A stretch of 64,000 nt of DNA from Pithys albifrons albifrons (GCF_047495875.1 NC_092497.1:4845437-4909436); one strand, 5' to 3'. Shown: positions 25,768 through 38,095, numbered from the stretch's first letter. The notes: generated by a model from the letters alone, not told the origin. A program made the numbers and translations.

Positions 25768-25768
25768 A
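25630..25768. repeat. Compound microsatellite (TA)n-(GA)n-(TCTA)n
   Basis: Three arrays abut: TA at about 25630-25670, GA at 25671-25718 (24 units) and the tetranucleotide TCTA at about 25722-25768 (roughly 11 units). The arrays are nearly perfect, which implies recent slippage and probable length polymorphism. Confidence 0.97.
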
Positions 25769-28445
25769 CACGCAGGGCAGATCAACCACCACTTACACTC
25801 CCAGGCCACTCTTAGCTGGTGAAGGTCATTAGCATCAACTATTGAAACCCCCTTCCAGAGACTCTCCTATAGTGTTGTAACACTTAAGCATGGCACCACT
25901 GAGATGTCAATTTAATTCACCTTCAGAAAACAACATATACTTTTTTCAGAAATATCTGATACCTTAGAAATTTTCTAGACTCTTGCATCTTCTCTTCTTG
26001 CCTTTGTACATCTGGATGTTTAAATCAATAATCAATTCAGTAATAGAGAACAAAGTTAAGCAATTTGTGCCTAACTTTTGTAAATAAGGGCAGAATTGCT
26101 ATAGTAACAGCAGAAGGCACTCAGTCACTGTGACAAAAATGTGGCAACCTGATAGCAAAGGCTAATGGAGGAATTCAATTTCAGCTGAAGGTCATTACAC
26201 TCATTCTCTTTCCAGTGCAAGGTGGTAGGCAGAGGGGAGGAGTGGCCACTCAGGCAAAGACTAACCTTGTATGTACCCTAATTTGGAAAAGAAATTTGTT
26301 TGAAAGAGGTGAGAAAGGCTTTAAAACAGGAGAGGAACACAGATGAAGACATCAACACCAAAACAAACAAGCAAGCAAGCATTTCTGTATTGTGACTTTC
26401 TGGTCTGTGTTCCATGCCTAAACAGTTTCCCTCATTTCCTCTTTCTCTGCTTTCTGTTAAAATGACTGGGATTTATTATGATCAGAAATGGATTGTTAAT
26501 TCAGGAGAAGGTGGGAGGACTGAGTATGAAGTCTATATAAACAATTACATTGATGAGGTAAAGACACCCAGATACACCTCAGAGTGTGAGGAGTTGAATG
26601 TATACCAGGCAGCACTTGGTAGGCACATGGAGCATTGACACCGTGTTCATCTTGGAGACATCTTTGAAGCTGCTCCTCTGATAATGCCTTGGAAGTGCCT
26701 CTGAAAATCGTGTTGAATTGCAAATAATTATAAGTACAGGTTTAGGTGTGTGAGTTGAGCACTGCAGTTTAACACTGGGCATAAAGAGCTTTAGGAGAGG
26801 ATTATATACAAAACCTGTCAGTACTGCTTTGTTGTTTCTGGCTATAAAACACTTAGAAGAAACAAAGTGTTTCCATTAAGAATACATTTTCTTTGACCAG
26901 TGTTGAAATAGAGGGAAAGAAATAACAGTCCAAATCACACTGTTGCAATTACTTGGGAATGGGCTTTAAAACCCACTCCAAGTGTGTCTTGTTCCTAGAG
27001 CTGCTGAAAGTGGGAGGTTGTCGCCTGGATTTATGAGCCTGCCTATTACAAAACCTTTATGGGCAACTATAACTGATGGTCCCTAAAGCAAGTTAAAACT
27101 GATATTTAGCTTAAGTAGTCTGTCCCCTGCTCTCTGTTGAAATGCAAGCATTGCTTTGTAGCTTCAGGCCATGAAAGAATAGAAATCCATGACATGAAAA
27201 GTTCCTATATACTTTTTTTATCTTTTTTTTTTCCTGTTCCCAGAAGAATTTATCTTTCAGTTATGCTCAGTGTCATTTTTCAAAACTGAGTAGCTTTAGC
27301 CTAGTTACAAGAAATGGTCTTTCTGGCTATAAAAATGAATAATACTTTAGGGATTTTTTTTTTAAATTTTATTTTAATTCTTAGGAAGGGTGGGAGTAAA
27401 ATCCAACTCCTTGCTATCATCATGGGCAGGAGGTCAGGTGTAATATGTACATTTTAGATTTCTAGCCAAATAAAAGTTGTTTTTCCAAGAAGGTACCACT
27501 TCAAAATTAAAAATTAGAATGTACCAGTTGCTGTATTGAAACACACAAGGCCACAAATAAACTTGTGTGGTTTTTGGGGGAAATCTACATTGATGTGGGA
27601 TTTGCTTCTCCCTTGGAAACTCTTGATTCAAAACACCTGAACTATTAAAAGAAAAAAAAATCTTTCAAATTCTAATTTAGTCTAGGAAGTAATATCGCAT
27701 TTCACAATATAGACAACCATGATATTAGAGGGTGAGGTAGCTGAAATGCTCCAGTGTTTTTCTAAAAGTGAAATGAAGATGTGTTCATATTAGCAATCTT
27801 GAAGAGACTTACTTAAAAATCCTTGAAAACTTGGGTATTTGCTGTCCACCACATTGCAACAATGCGTAAAATTTTCTTTTCCTGACACATTTCTTCTTGA
27901 GTGTTCAGAAAGCCTTATCGGCCCCACTTAATAGATGAGGTACACTCTTGCATAAAGACTGTAAAGAAATACAATTGATGAAGTAATAGGTAGAGTGAGA
28001 AGACAAGATCAGGTTTTCCTAGTAGAGCTAATTAAAAATTATTTAATTATATACTTTTTTTGGTTTAATAGTACCATTTAGTTGATACTACTACCAAAAC
28101 CACAAAAGACCTTTTTTTGGTGTTTTCTGTAAACTTGGAAAAAAGACCCCAACTGTCTATCTTTAGCAATAAGAAAAATCTGAAATGCAGATTATTCCCT
28201 TTTTATTTTTTTATCAGTTTTGAAATGGTGCTTATTTTGAAGTGTCACAATGTCTAATGTAATAAAATATTTTTGAAGCAGTGATATCCTGAAATTTATT
28301 TGAAATATTATCTTTGACTTGGAAACAAAGTGGAAAATGCACCATCAAAGTAAAGGCTTCCTTGTTCACCAGTTCATCTCACTGTCATTTTAAGCCCCCT
28401 AACATTGCCTCTGTCATACGTAAATTGAATTAATTTTTAAGCTCG
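25769..28445. other. Unassigned non-coding DNA, about 2.7 kb
   Basis: No repeat family or exon recognised. Short ORFs near 26414-26782 overlap on both strands. Confidence 0.5.
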
Positions 28446-29672
28446 TATCTTATTGTGTTCATATCTTATTAGTTTTTCACAGTGTCTGGTAAGGGTTGTG
28501 ACAGGTTGAGCTGGCAAAATGCCAACTACCCAACACACAGAGAGAGTATATACCCCCCTCCACCAAGGGAAGAAGAAACAGGAAAAAAAAAAGAAGAGGA
28601 GAAAAAAAGGAGAAAAAACCCCAAAACAAAACAAACCCCCAAATAGCAAACTTCTTATATTATACAAAAGAGAGACAATTAAAAATAGCATATGATACAA
28701 TACATATATATACAGATGTGGAAAAAAACCCAAACCAACAACAACAGCAACCACCGAGTCGCCCATTCAAACAACACAGATATCCACCTAAGCGCACAAA
28801 AATACTCCAACAAACTCCCTCCAAAGGATACTGAGCAAGAGAGGAGAAAACCAACAACAAAGAAAAAGAAGGTACTTCCCAAACCAAAGAGGTGTGAAGT
28901 GCTCATGAGGCCCAACACCCGCAGCAAGGAGGAAAGATCTGCTGGGCACCCAGCCAAGAAGGCAAAAGAGCTCCTATACCTTCTTTTATACTGGATTTTG
29001 ACATCAAATGGTATGAAATATCATTTTGGTTGCTTAAGTCAGGTGATGTTTGTCCCTTCTAATTTGCGTAGACTCTCTGGGCCTGCTGTACTGAAGCCTA
29101 GCCAAAACTAAAGTCAAAAGTACCACAGGGTTTTTGATTTGAATTTGTGCTGAACAGTGTTGATAACATAGAGACGTTTTTGGTATTGCAGAGCAGGGTT
29201 TACACAGAGCTGAGGCCTTTTGTGTTTTCTGAGCTGCCACAGTGGTGAGGATGTTGAGGGTGTATGGAATGTTGGAAGGAGACACAGGTGGGAGAGGTGA
29301 CCCCAGCTGACCAAAGGGATATTCCAGACCATATTGCATCATGCTCAGTATATAAATTGGGAGGAAGGAAGAGGAAAGCGGGGATTTTTGGAAAGATCCA
29401 ATTTGTTTTCCCGAGTAACCACTGCATGTGATTGATCCTTGCCCTCCTGAGGATGAGAAACACCTGCCAGCCCATGGGAAGCAGTGAATTAATCCTTGTT
29501 TCTTTTGCTTATGTGTGTGGCTTTTGCTTTCCCTGTTAACTGTCTTTATCTCAATACATGAGTTTTCCCACTTTTACCCTTCCAGTTCCCTCTGTAATAC
29601 CGCTGGTGAGGGAGTGAGTGAGTGAGTGGCTTGGCTTGCTTAGCTGCTAGCTGGAGTTAAACCACAATATCT
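28446..29672 (+). mobile_element. ERVL-type LTR (family D) split by a nested minus-strand LTR
   Basis: Family D is in two pieces: about 28451-28496, which has the start-like text 'gtttttcacagtgtctggtaaggg', and 29128-29667. The second piece carries 'gtgctgaacagtgttgataac', 'gaccaaagggatattccagacc', a TATA box at 29349-29356, and the characteristic 3' end 'gctggagttaaaccac'. Joined, the pieces follow the order of a common avian ERVL LTR. The direct repeat TATCT at 28446-28450 and 29668-29672 is a likely 5-bp target duplication, although the terminal TG and CA dinucleotides are then mutated. A GAGT repeat near 29609-29628 lies in the 3' part. Confidence 0.78.
28497..29127 (-). mobile_element. 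ERV solo LTR, family B, copy 2, nested
   Basis: A minus-strand LTR of 631 bp running from TGTGGTAC (at 29127) to GTCACA (at 28497). It matches the family B copy at 6646-7235, for instance 'ttagaagggac.aacatcacctgacttaagcaacc'-type text in its 5' part and 'gttggcattttgccagctcaa' at its 3' end. It is flanked by GGGT at 28493-28496 and 29128-29131, consistent with a target duplication made inside the family D LTR. A 139-codon plus-strand frame across it is antisense, low-complexity translation. Confidence 0.85.
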
Positions 29673-30773
29673 TTTTTTCCCTAGATTTATGAGAAATTAT
29701 GTTCAATTACGGCTATGTATGATACTTCAGTTTCTTGTTCCTATGTATCTTCCCATTTACTTCAATCTAAGAAGAAAAACAACCTATTTTTTTGCAGAAG
29801 ATCATTTATGGCTAAGAAAACATTTGAGTTAGGTTTTTTTAGCTTTTTAATATTCTCAGTCACATCACAGAATTAAGTAAATGGCAAAACTGCTCACTCT
29901 AGACTCCTTTGGCAATATATGAGGATCATTGACTTGGTCTGAAAATGATTCAGATGCGTTAAGAAGCATCTGGAAGCATTCCTCTTTTGTATCAACTCTA
30001 AAGAGTCCTTTGCATGACTGAAATTGGAAGACTGAAGTTAAGGAAGTTCACTGGTGATTGAGCTAATATTGATTCTAAATTGGTTTCTTTGACAAAATGG
30101 AAAACACAGAATGCATGCAAAGCTTTTCTTGCTCTTAGAGATTGGTTTGTGTGTTCAGATTGACACCTTGTTTGGTTTTTGAGCTTTATTTTCGTATTCG
30201 GGATTTTTTGTTTGTTTCATTTTAATGAGCACAAAGGAAATTCAGGGCTCTTGATTGCTAGACTCTGGGGAGCCCTCATGTGAATGAGGAAATTCATTAT
30301 TGCTGAAAGGATTGCTCTTGTAAACACTCTGTCACCTTAAGGAGGGATGCAGTCTTCTCCTCAGCACTTTCTACAAAAGTTCAGACAGTACTAAATATGT
30401 ATTTTATCTTAGTATAATGCAAGGGAGAAAGTGGTGCTTCATCTTATGAAGAGGGACCAGGTGTCCCTGGTGACCTTGGCTGAGTACCTTGGGAATTGGT
30501 ACTGGCTTTTTAGCACAAACTCAGTTAGTGCTCTGGATTGCAGCTCAGGTGGAAAATAAAATAAAATTTAAAAAAAAAATCACACCCAGGCACAAAAGGC
30601 ACGTGCATCCAAATCTTCATCAAGGCAGAATACTGGTATTTCACTGTGTGTGTATGTACCACCTGTTGTTCTTCAGTTGCAATATAAGGAAATGTTCTTT
30701 CTCTGCTGTTGGAGTCCTTTGGTGTGTAACAATGTTATTGTAAAAGACAACTCCCTAATTTGAAGTCTGTATT
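29673..30773. other. Unassigned non-coding DNA
   Basis: AT-rich, with a small T/G run near 30201-30223. Nothing recognised. Confidence 0.5.
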
Positions 30774-31400
30774 TCATGGAATCATGGAGTCAATAATGTT
30801 TAAAAAGAACTCTAAGATAATCAAGTCCACTTTTTAACCTAGCCCTGTCAAACTCACTGCAATATCCGGTCCCCATGTGCCAAATCTACCTGGCTTTGAA
30901 CATTGCCAGAGATGATGGTTCCACCACTGCCTTGGGCAGCCTGTTCCAATGCTTGACCACCAAAGTGAAGAAATTTTCTGTAACAGTCAATCAAAATCTC
31001 TCCTGGTGCAACCTAAAGCCATTTCCTCTTGTTCTATCACTTGTTACCCAGTAGAAGAACCTGACCACTCCTGGCTCCATCTGCCCGTCAGGGAGTTGCA
31101 GAGAGTGAGAAGGTGCCCCCTGAGCCTCCTTTTCTCCAGGCTGAGCTCCCCCAGCTCCCTCAGCTGCTCCTGCTGCTCCAGCCCCTTCCCAGCTCCATTC
31201 CCTTCCCTGGACACACTCCAACCCTTCCATATCTCTCCTGTCTGAGGGGCCCAGAACTGCCCCAGCACTGGAGGTGCCTCAGCAGTGCCAGCACAGGGAC
31301 GGGCACTGCCCTGGGGCCGTGGCAACCCATGGCTGGCACAGCACGGGGGCCACTGGCCACTTGCATACCTGGGCACACCTAGGCTCAAGTTCAGCTGCTT
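30774..31400 (-). mobile_element. CR1 LINE 3' end
   Basis: The tail is 'tcatggaatcatggagtcaataatg' at 30774. It continues through 'gccttgggcagcctgttccaatgcttgaccac', in part, 'ttcctcttgttctatcacttgttaccc', 'ttctccaggctgagctccc' and a terminal 'gggcacacctaggctcaagttcagctgct'. The 5' half is notably GC-rich. Overlapping frames of 72-114 codons are artefacts of this copy. Confidence 0.9.
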
Positions 31401-32800
31401 ATTTTATTTTTTCTCTCTATTCTTTCTTCGGCCCCATCACTTCATCTTGCACTTGGCCAGTGTCTAACTTCCTCTGTGCTTTAAATTTTCAACACAGACT
31501 ATTTCACATAAGGAAGTGAGATTGTCTCTAACCCATAGATACAAAAAGATATTACAAGGCCTGGAAAGGAATACTCACAGGAACAGTATTTTCAACAGGC
31601 CAGAGATGGATTCTTGATAACATTGTAAGCAAGGGTGACAAGATCTATTGACAAATAGTAACAGAAAAAGAAGAAGAAATAGAAGGGTGTTTATAGAAAC
31701 AGTGTTAAATGCAACCACTTGGTTTTACTTCCAACAAGAAAGGATTACTCTTCTATTCTTGTTTTCAGATCTCATGATAATGACTGTCACTATTATGCAG
31801 TGTCCCGTTTTCTTTTAATAACTGCAAGCACATAATGGGATTTATTTTACAGCATTGATAAATTCTTTAAAAAATGAAAACACAATTAACCTGAGCTGGT
31901 TAATCTCTTATACATCTTAATTTTGTATATTTTCCTTTCTCAGAATGAGCTTGACCCTAGGATAATAGTCAGTGATTGCAAGGCCTGTGATGAAAAGATA
32001 GACTTTCAGAGAGAGATAAGCCAATCTTGTAGAGCTGGAGGATTTGTAAATGCAGTTTTACACTAAACCTTTCACCTAGTTCTCAAAAAAAACCCTCCTG
32101 TTAATGCAAAAAGTTGTTCTCGTGATCAAATGAGAATGCACCCTGTTAAAAATCCAGCATATTTTTAGCTAGAAATAAACAGAAGCAGAGCCTGTCTTCA
32201 ATTCTCATTCACAGCTTCTTTATTCTGCTTTAATGTAAAAGACAATCAGGTCTTTGGCATTTATCTTCCATGCAGCTCATGCTGTATCTTTTTTTTTTCC
32301 TCTTCCCCTCTTTTTAACCTTGTTTTTAATGGATTTTCTTTACCCTTTTATGCATTGGTGGAGATAAATCAGGAATGAACTTGGACCTGGTCTTCTTCTG
32401 TATAGATAATGATTTGTATCATGCAAACTGGACAGAATTACTTGGAGAAATAGGCCATGTCAGTCAGGAATATAAATAGGACTTTTCTCCAGAAGGTGAC
32501 TGGATTAAGACTATAATTTGCCAAATAGTGTGCTTGTCGTGAAAGAGAATATGTATAATCAGATCATGGAACATAAGAGCTTTTATAAGATCTTTTAATG
32601 GCTTTTTGTTTTTTATGACTTGAGATGTAGTCCTATAAACCACTCTGAGAAAGGAAATAATAGAAGTAACTAGAAATGTATTGCTGCAAGTGCTTCCTGA
32701 GAGGTAAGTCCAGATAATATTTTATAAACCCATGTAATTTAGTAGTACTTCAGTAGTGTTAATCAAAATTAACAGAATAACAATGTAACAGTGTATATCA
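31401..32800. other. Unassigned non-coding DNA, about 1.4 kb
   Basis: AT-rich. Nothing recognised. Confidence 0.5.
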
Positions 32801-33031
32801 CACAGAATCATACACAGAGTGGGTAAAGCTAGAGGGGACCACAGTGGGTAATCTTGTCCAACCTCCCTGCTTGTACAGGGTCATCCCAGAGCACATGGCA
32901 CAGGATGGCATGCAGATGGTTCTGGAGTATTTCCAGTAAGGGGTACTCCACACCCTCTCAGGGAAATCTGTTCCATAGAGTGGTCACCCACACAGTAAAG
33001 AAGTTCATTCTCATATTCCAGTGGAATATCC
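32801..33031 (-). mobile_element. CR1 LINE 3' end
   Basis: Same subfamily as the 19784 copy: 'cacagaatca', 'ggaccacagtgggtaatcttgtccaacctccctgct' in part, 'catcccagagcacatggcacagga', 'ggttctggagtatttccagt' and 'gaagttc.ttctcatattc'. 5'-truncated near 33031. Confidence 0.88.
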
Positions 33032-33385
33032 ATTTTAAAAACTGTTTAAACTTATGCTTTTCCCTGAAACAAGTACATAAATGTCATTGCAGTCACAAAA
33101 ATCTGACCGTTGAGTCTTCTTTCCAGACTGGTCCACAGAATTCCAGCTTCCCTTTATTACTTTGTTATGTCTGAAATTCAAATTACATCATACTTGGAGA
33201 ATATTTCAGTTGATGCAGTTAGAACATCTACTGCAATGTCTATCTAGAACAAAACTTCTGTGTTCAAATCCTCCTGGGAAGTGGAGGATTGCTTGTCTAG
33301 CCAAAAACACTTGAGAGGACATCCTTGGATGGACTTCCAGCCTCATATTGTGTGGGACCTTCTCAGCAGTTTGAACTGGGCTTTT
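33032..33385. other. Unassigned non-coding DNA
   Basis: Spacer between a CR1 copy and a family B LTR. Nothing recognised. Confidence 0.5.
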
Positions 33386-34608
33386 ACAAGTGTGGTCATT
33401 TTAGCTAGGCCTCAAATTAGCAGGCTCAAGGAGTCTGCATGGATTGGGAGAGGCAGGTATCTCTTGACTAAGTTACAAGGGAGATATTTCATACCAGATG
33501 ACACAAACCTAAGATAGTGAGTACAGCAGTGGGAGGTGTTATTTCAGTTCCATCATGGCTGAAGTAGAAGAAGGATGTGCTACAGCTCTTCTACTGTGCT
33601 AGGCCCCTGCTCCTGCTGCCGCTACTTGCATTTTGTTTGAGTTTCAGGGAAGTAGAAACATTTTGTTGTTACTCTTTTTGTTCTTTGCTGGGTGTCTCTT
33701 GAAGCGCTTTTAAAACTACAGAGATAAAATCTGCTTTCGGTGGAAGGTAGAAAATTGTTGTTTGTCCTGGTTCAGCAGGTGGGACCAGTTATCACTGTAT
33801 GGGGGAGATCAAAGCTGTATATTCTACCCCCACTATTCATTTCCCAAGGACAATGGACCATTAGCAGCAGCTGTCTAGGGAGTTATTAGCACCTTCACAC
33901 CCAGCTGGGGGGGGGCATGGCTGCAATGGGCCATCAACAGTTCAAAAATACCCCATGACTCCCAGAGTTAATCACCCATTGTGTGAGTGCCCACACTGGG
34001 TGAGGGACTGGGTGCTCCCTGAGGGTGCATAAGTGGTGGGTAAGAAGACTTTGGGAACCACTTGTCAGATACAGAGGAGCAGCAGGACCTCAACAGGAGG
34101 AGATCACTGCTCTCGACCAGACTACAGCCATTACCTGCACCAACAGGTTTCTTCACTTCCTTTTTCTTTGGACTTGGGGGAACCACACGGGTCTCAGCAC
34201 AAGGGCTAACAAAGCCCTTTGGGTTTGTGCCCCAGGACACTGGGTTATACTACTGGGTTTTGTGAGTTGAAAGCAATTTCTCTTTGTGTCAGTGTATTTA
34301 TTGTAATATCTTTCATTAAATTTTAATTCTGACTTATAATCTCTCTTGTGGTGGGTCCATTTCTCCTGCCGGTTTACCTTTAAACCAGCAGATGTTATAT
34401 CCAACCTGTGTAAGTGTGTGTTTTATTGTAATTTTCTTTTCATTTTCTCTTTTCCGTATAAATATACATAGTTTAAGCATAAACCTAGTTTAGAGGGGTT
34501 TTTTCCCCTCTCCCTCTTTTTCCATTGGCTAGTTGGTTGGGGGGGAGGGAACCCTTTCTCTCTGTCTTGGACACTTGGAGTTTTGCCAGCTCAACCCGAG
34601 ACAACAAG
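33386..34608 (+). mobile_element. ERV LTR, family B, copy 3, split by a nested LTR, with ACAAG target duplication
   Basis: The outer LTR starts TGTGGTCA at 33391 and ends GAGACA at 34603. It is bracketed by the perfect 5-bp repeat ACAAG (33386-33390 and 34604-34608). The left piece (33391-33762) carries family B text such as 'tttagctaggcctca' and 'atatttcatacca.atgac'. The right piece (from about 34391) carries the family B 3' end with 'gagttttgccagctcaa'. Between them sits a separate 628-bp LTR. Without that insert the element is close to the length of copy 1. Confidence 0.85.
33763..34390 (+). mobile_element. Solo LTR (family C) nested in family B LTR
   Basis: Begins TGTCCTGGTTCAGCAGG, has ATTAAA in its 3' part (34315-34320) and ends 'taaaccagca', giving TG...CA ends. 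It is flanked by GTTGTT (33757-33762) and GATGTT (34391-34396), identical at five of six positions. It disrupts the otherwise continuous family B LTR, so it must be the younger insertion. No interior or coding sequence remains. Confidence 0.72.
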
Positions 34609-34656
34609 AGGCTCAGAGAAAGTGGACATGCAAGTGCTTAAACGTATACATATCGA

Positions 34657-35233
34657 TGCCGTGAATGACCCTTCCCCCCAAAAACAGGACTTCGAGCCAT
34701 GTTAGTGTAGGGTAAGATAAAAAGTAAAGGTCCTTTAATAACACAGGGCCTACAGCCCACAGGAATACAGGATGACATGCATATGTCTCAGTTGTTGTTT
34801 CCATGACTTATATAATAAGATCCCTCCAATCATTGCTTTACACATTTCTCAGTCCAGCCCTGGTTCCACCCCTGGTCCAACCCCCTGGAATTGGGTCTGG
34901 GGTCGTCAAGACCCTCTGTCTTCATCAACTCTTCTGCCTCAGGCACACAAAGGTCTCTTGGAGTTCATCCAATTCTGGCTTTTGGGTCACTCTGACCTAT
35001 GTTTATGTTTCATTTTGCAGGCCTTCTGATATCCTTCAGCTCTACCTTGGAAAGGAGTCTAAACAAGATTAATTAACTAAAGGAATTTGAGCTCCCTGTT
35101 CTGGGACAGGGGTAGTGATAGAAAGGCATTAAACTTAAACTGTTAGAAACATTAACCCTCTAAAAATCTACAACTACTGTGTTCCTAAAATCTACAAAAT
35201 GTGAAAATCAGAACAAAAACCCTTTTGGCATCA
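34657..35233 (-). mobile_element. ERV solo LTR, family A, copy 2
   Basis: Reverse-complement counterpart of the LTR at 3638-4184, with the same TATA-type box (34807-34819 on the complement) and ATTAAA (34734-34739 on the complement). The 3' end is near 34657. The 5' end falls between 35215 and 35233, where similarity to copy 1 fades. It ends only a few bases from a CR1 tail, so it may have inserted at the end of that CR1. No convincing target duplication was found. Confidence 0.7.
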
Positions 35234-35240
35234 ATATATA

Positions 35241-35320
35241 TCATAGAATATCCTGAGGAAATGCACAAGCACCATTTAAGTCCAGCTCCTTGTCCTGCAC
35301 AGGACCACTCAAAGAATACA
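35241..35320 (-). mobile_element. CR1 LINE 3' end, short
   Basis: 'tcatagaatatcctgag' followed by 'agtccagctccttgtcctgcacagga' matches a CR1 subfamily whose 3' end reads TCAGGATATTCTATGA on the sense strand. The copy at 51031 on the + strand ends in the same way. Confidence 0.75.
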
Positions 35321-38095
35321 TGTATATATTTCAGATTCCAGTGGGGAGAACTTAAAGTTTTAGAGGAACTTTCTCTTCTTGGGAATGTGGGTTGACTTGC
35401 AGAAGCAATATGCTACATGTACTGGCTCTAAGCTACAGTGGTAGGTACATCCTACAAAATTGTTTTGGTTTATCTCAGCCCCTTTGCCAAGCCCGAACTG
35501 CCTTCCCCCCTCCTTCCCACACTCTTCCTAGCAAAGGAAAAAAACTGAAAAGAAAGCAAGAACTCAAAAGTAACTGAATCAAATCAGAATATACATATAT
35601 TTTCTAACATTTACAGCTACGTATGCAATTTGTACACACTATTAGGGGCCTCAGGGCGGGGAGGAGGGGGGAAAGGAAGAGGGAAGGGGAGACGGGAACA
35701 AGGAGGGACGAAACCAAACAGAAAACAGACAAATACACTCAAAAACTTTAAAAAGGAGGGAAACTGGAAAAAATACAATCTCACCAATTCCAAGAGGAAA
35801 AACCAACTCCCTTTTCCCTCCTCTGCATGGCTCTGAAGAAGGGACCGACGTCTGGGTTTCTTCTGCTCCTCCATGCCTTGCTGGAAGGAGAAAGGAAAAC
35901 TACCTACCTCTCTCTTAGTCCATCCTCCCTTGTTATGTGGAAAACACATGTGGAATACTTATGTAATGCCCATTTCCCTAGTTACAGTTGGTTACTAAGG
36001 AAGCCTGGATAAAACCCATCACAAAAATATTTACTGCAACTCTTGGTATTTACAGGAAGTTTCCCCTATGTCTACTTCCTTATTCCCTGTTGTCTAATCC
36101 AATCTTCTTCCTATCCATAAATTTGAGGTGCAGACATTGCCTTAATCCCCATGTCTCCCTCAGAATAATGAATTTTTACACCCCCACCTTGTATTGTAGT
36201 GACCCATACCCCAGAAACCCTTGAGATCTTATGTGAAAGACTGAATATTTCTTTTCAAGACTGAGTATTGCCATGGTCAGTTCTGTTGGGTTTCAGGCAC
36301 TGGGCTAGGAGGTGATGGGAAAAAAATCTAAACCACAGAAGTGTTTAAGCACCAATATGGTGGAGAAATGGCTCAATTCATGGGAGGAGGTACATCCCTG
36401 GTGGGGAGAAGGCTCTTGGTGTTTCACCTGACCCTCCACTGTCAACCCATATTCCTGTCCTAAAGGTAATCCCAGCACCTGCCCATCAGCTCTAAATCAC
36501 ATTGAAATCCTGTTTTATTCTCTGGACAGACGCTGTTTTTGACTCAAAGAGATGGTTCTAAATGAGTGGCAGGTGTCACTGAGGGGTCTGCACTGTGTCC
36601 CCAAGGCTTGGGCTGCCTGTCATTCCACCATGCACGATGAGCAGAGTGACAGGCCCTTAACAGGAATGGCTGCAGCCAACAGCAGTCTAATAAAAGTAAT
36701 CCTATTTACAGCCTGCCTTGAGATATACCTGTGAGTTGAAAAGTTCACCTCTGGCAGTTTCCTGGGCTTGTCACCTTTTCTGCTGTTTCCCTTACATGTA
36801 GCTCAAAGACACAGGGTTTTATTAAATGGGAAACAGAAATAATAAAGGAAATAAAAATACAAACTAAAACACGTTCTTGAATATGTCAGGAGTCCCATCT
36901 CTTGAAGTTTAGCTGCAGCACATTTTTGTCTCCCTGTCAGAGAGACAAAGCTGTTCTTATAAACCTAATCTACAATATCACATATCCTTTGTATGTGGCT
37001 GATATTATTATCTCCTATCCATGGGCATTCAATCCTAACTTAATTAACTTGGCAACCAGAAGTATTGTGCTGTCGCACAGTCAGTGTCTGTTACGCTCAC
37101 AAACCATCCTACTCAGCTGGGTATCAAGACTCTTTACCTGCCTACACTTACTTTTGATCTGTGTGACATACAATAAATCCAGTCAGCAACCCCATGGAGC
37201 TTGGTTCTACATCGGCACTTTGAGGAATGGACAGACTATTCTTTTTTTTTCTTTTTTCCTTTTTTTCCTTTTCTGTAAAATTAAAAGCCTTCTGTGCTCA
37301 CCAGATGAACTCAAAGTCTTATATTTTCACTATTTGATTAAAACCTTTGTAGAAAATCAGAACGTAGGGACTATGAATAACTGCTGGAGTGGCACATTAA
37401 TATTCACACAGCAGTAGATTCAGCTTTCATTATGTAGTTGTAAAAGCAGAGAAAAATCTGGTCTGACGTAGTTTGGCACTCTAATGTGAATGAGAAGACA
37501 TTGGGAAGGATTGATGAGATTTTTAATTAAGGAAATGGGCACCCTGAATCTGACCTTTTGTTTGAGGTTTGAATGATATCCAGGAAACAACATCTCCTCT
37601 GTTTCCTTTCCATCATTGTTTGTTCATCCCTGTATTCTGAACTGTCACATATTTGAGAGAGAGAAGTGCTAAAGTATGACGAAGCTCTTACAGCGTGTTT
37701 GGACAACTAAACTCATGAAAAAATCGTTGTACTGTAGTCTTCTAGGATATAGCAAATTAAGGAAAGATTCCTGATTAGCAAACCTCTTTACTAAATCAAC
37801 TTATTTTCAAAAAATTGAAAGTGATTTTTTGATATTTTGGAAAAACTTTAATGAAAATATTTTCTTAAAATAATTTGAAAATCTTTACACAAGTCACTTT
37901 AGCAATGGAAATTTGACAATGGTCATACAAGGTAAACATTTTTGGTTGCAATCTCTGCCACCACATATGCATACAAATTACAGTAAAAATAAACAATATG
38001 TAAGACTTAGATGCTGTTGATTTAGAGAAGTGCAGCATTTTGCTATGAAATCAAGAATAATAATAACAAAAATTCAACATTTTTTCATTAATAAT

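Noticed and set aside
25630..25768. CRISPR-like array
   Set aside because: Units are 2-4 bp simple repeats with no spacers; this is a eukaryotic microsatellite.
28692..29111. 139-codon plus-strand frame
   Set aside because: Lies entirely within the minus-strand family B LTR and is low-complexity Lys/Thr/Asn-rich translation.
31044..31388. 114-codon minus-strand frame in GC-rich DNA
   Set aside because: It is the decayed C-terminal part of CR1 ORF2 within the copy at 30774-31400, not a separate gene.
36902..37417. 171-codon open frame, the longest in the window
   Set aside because: Hydrophobic, with a Phe/Leu run from poly-T. No recognisable domain, start context, splice signals or paralogue was seen; an ORF of this length is plausible by chance in 64 kb.
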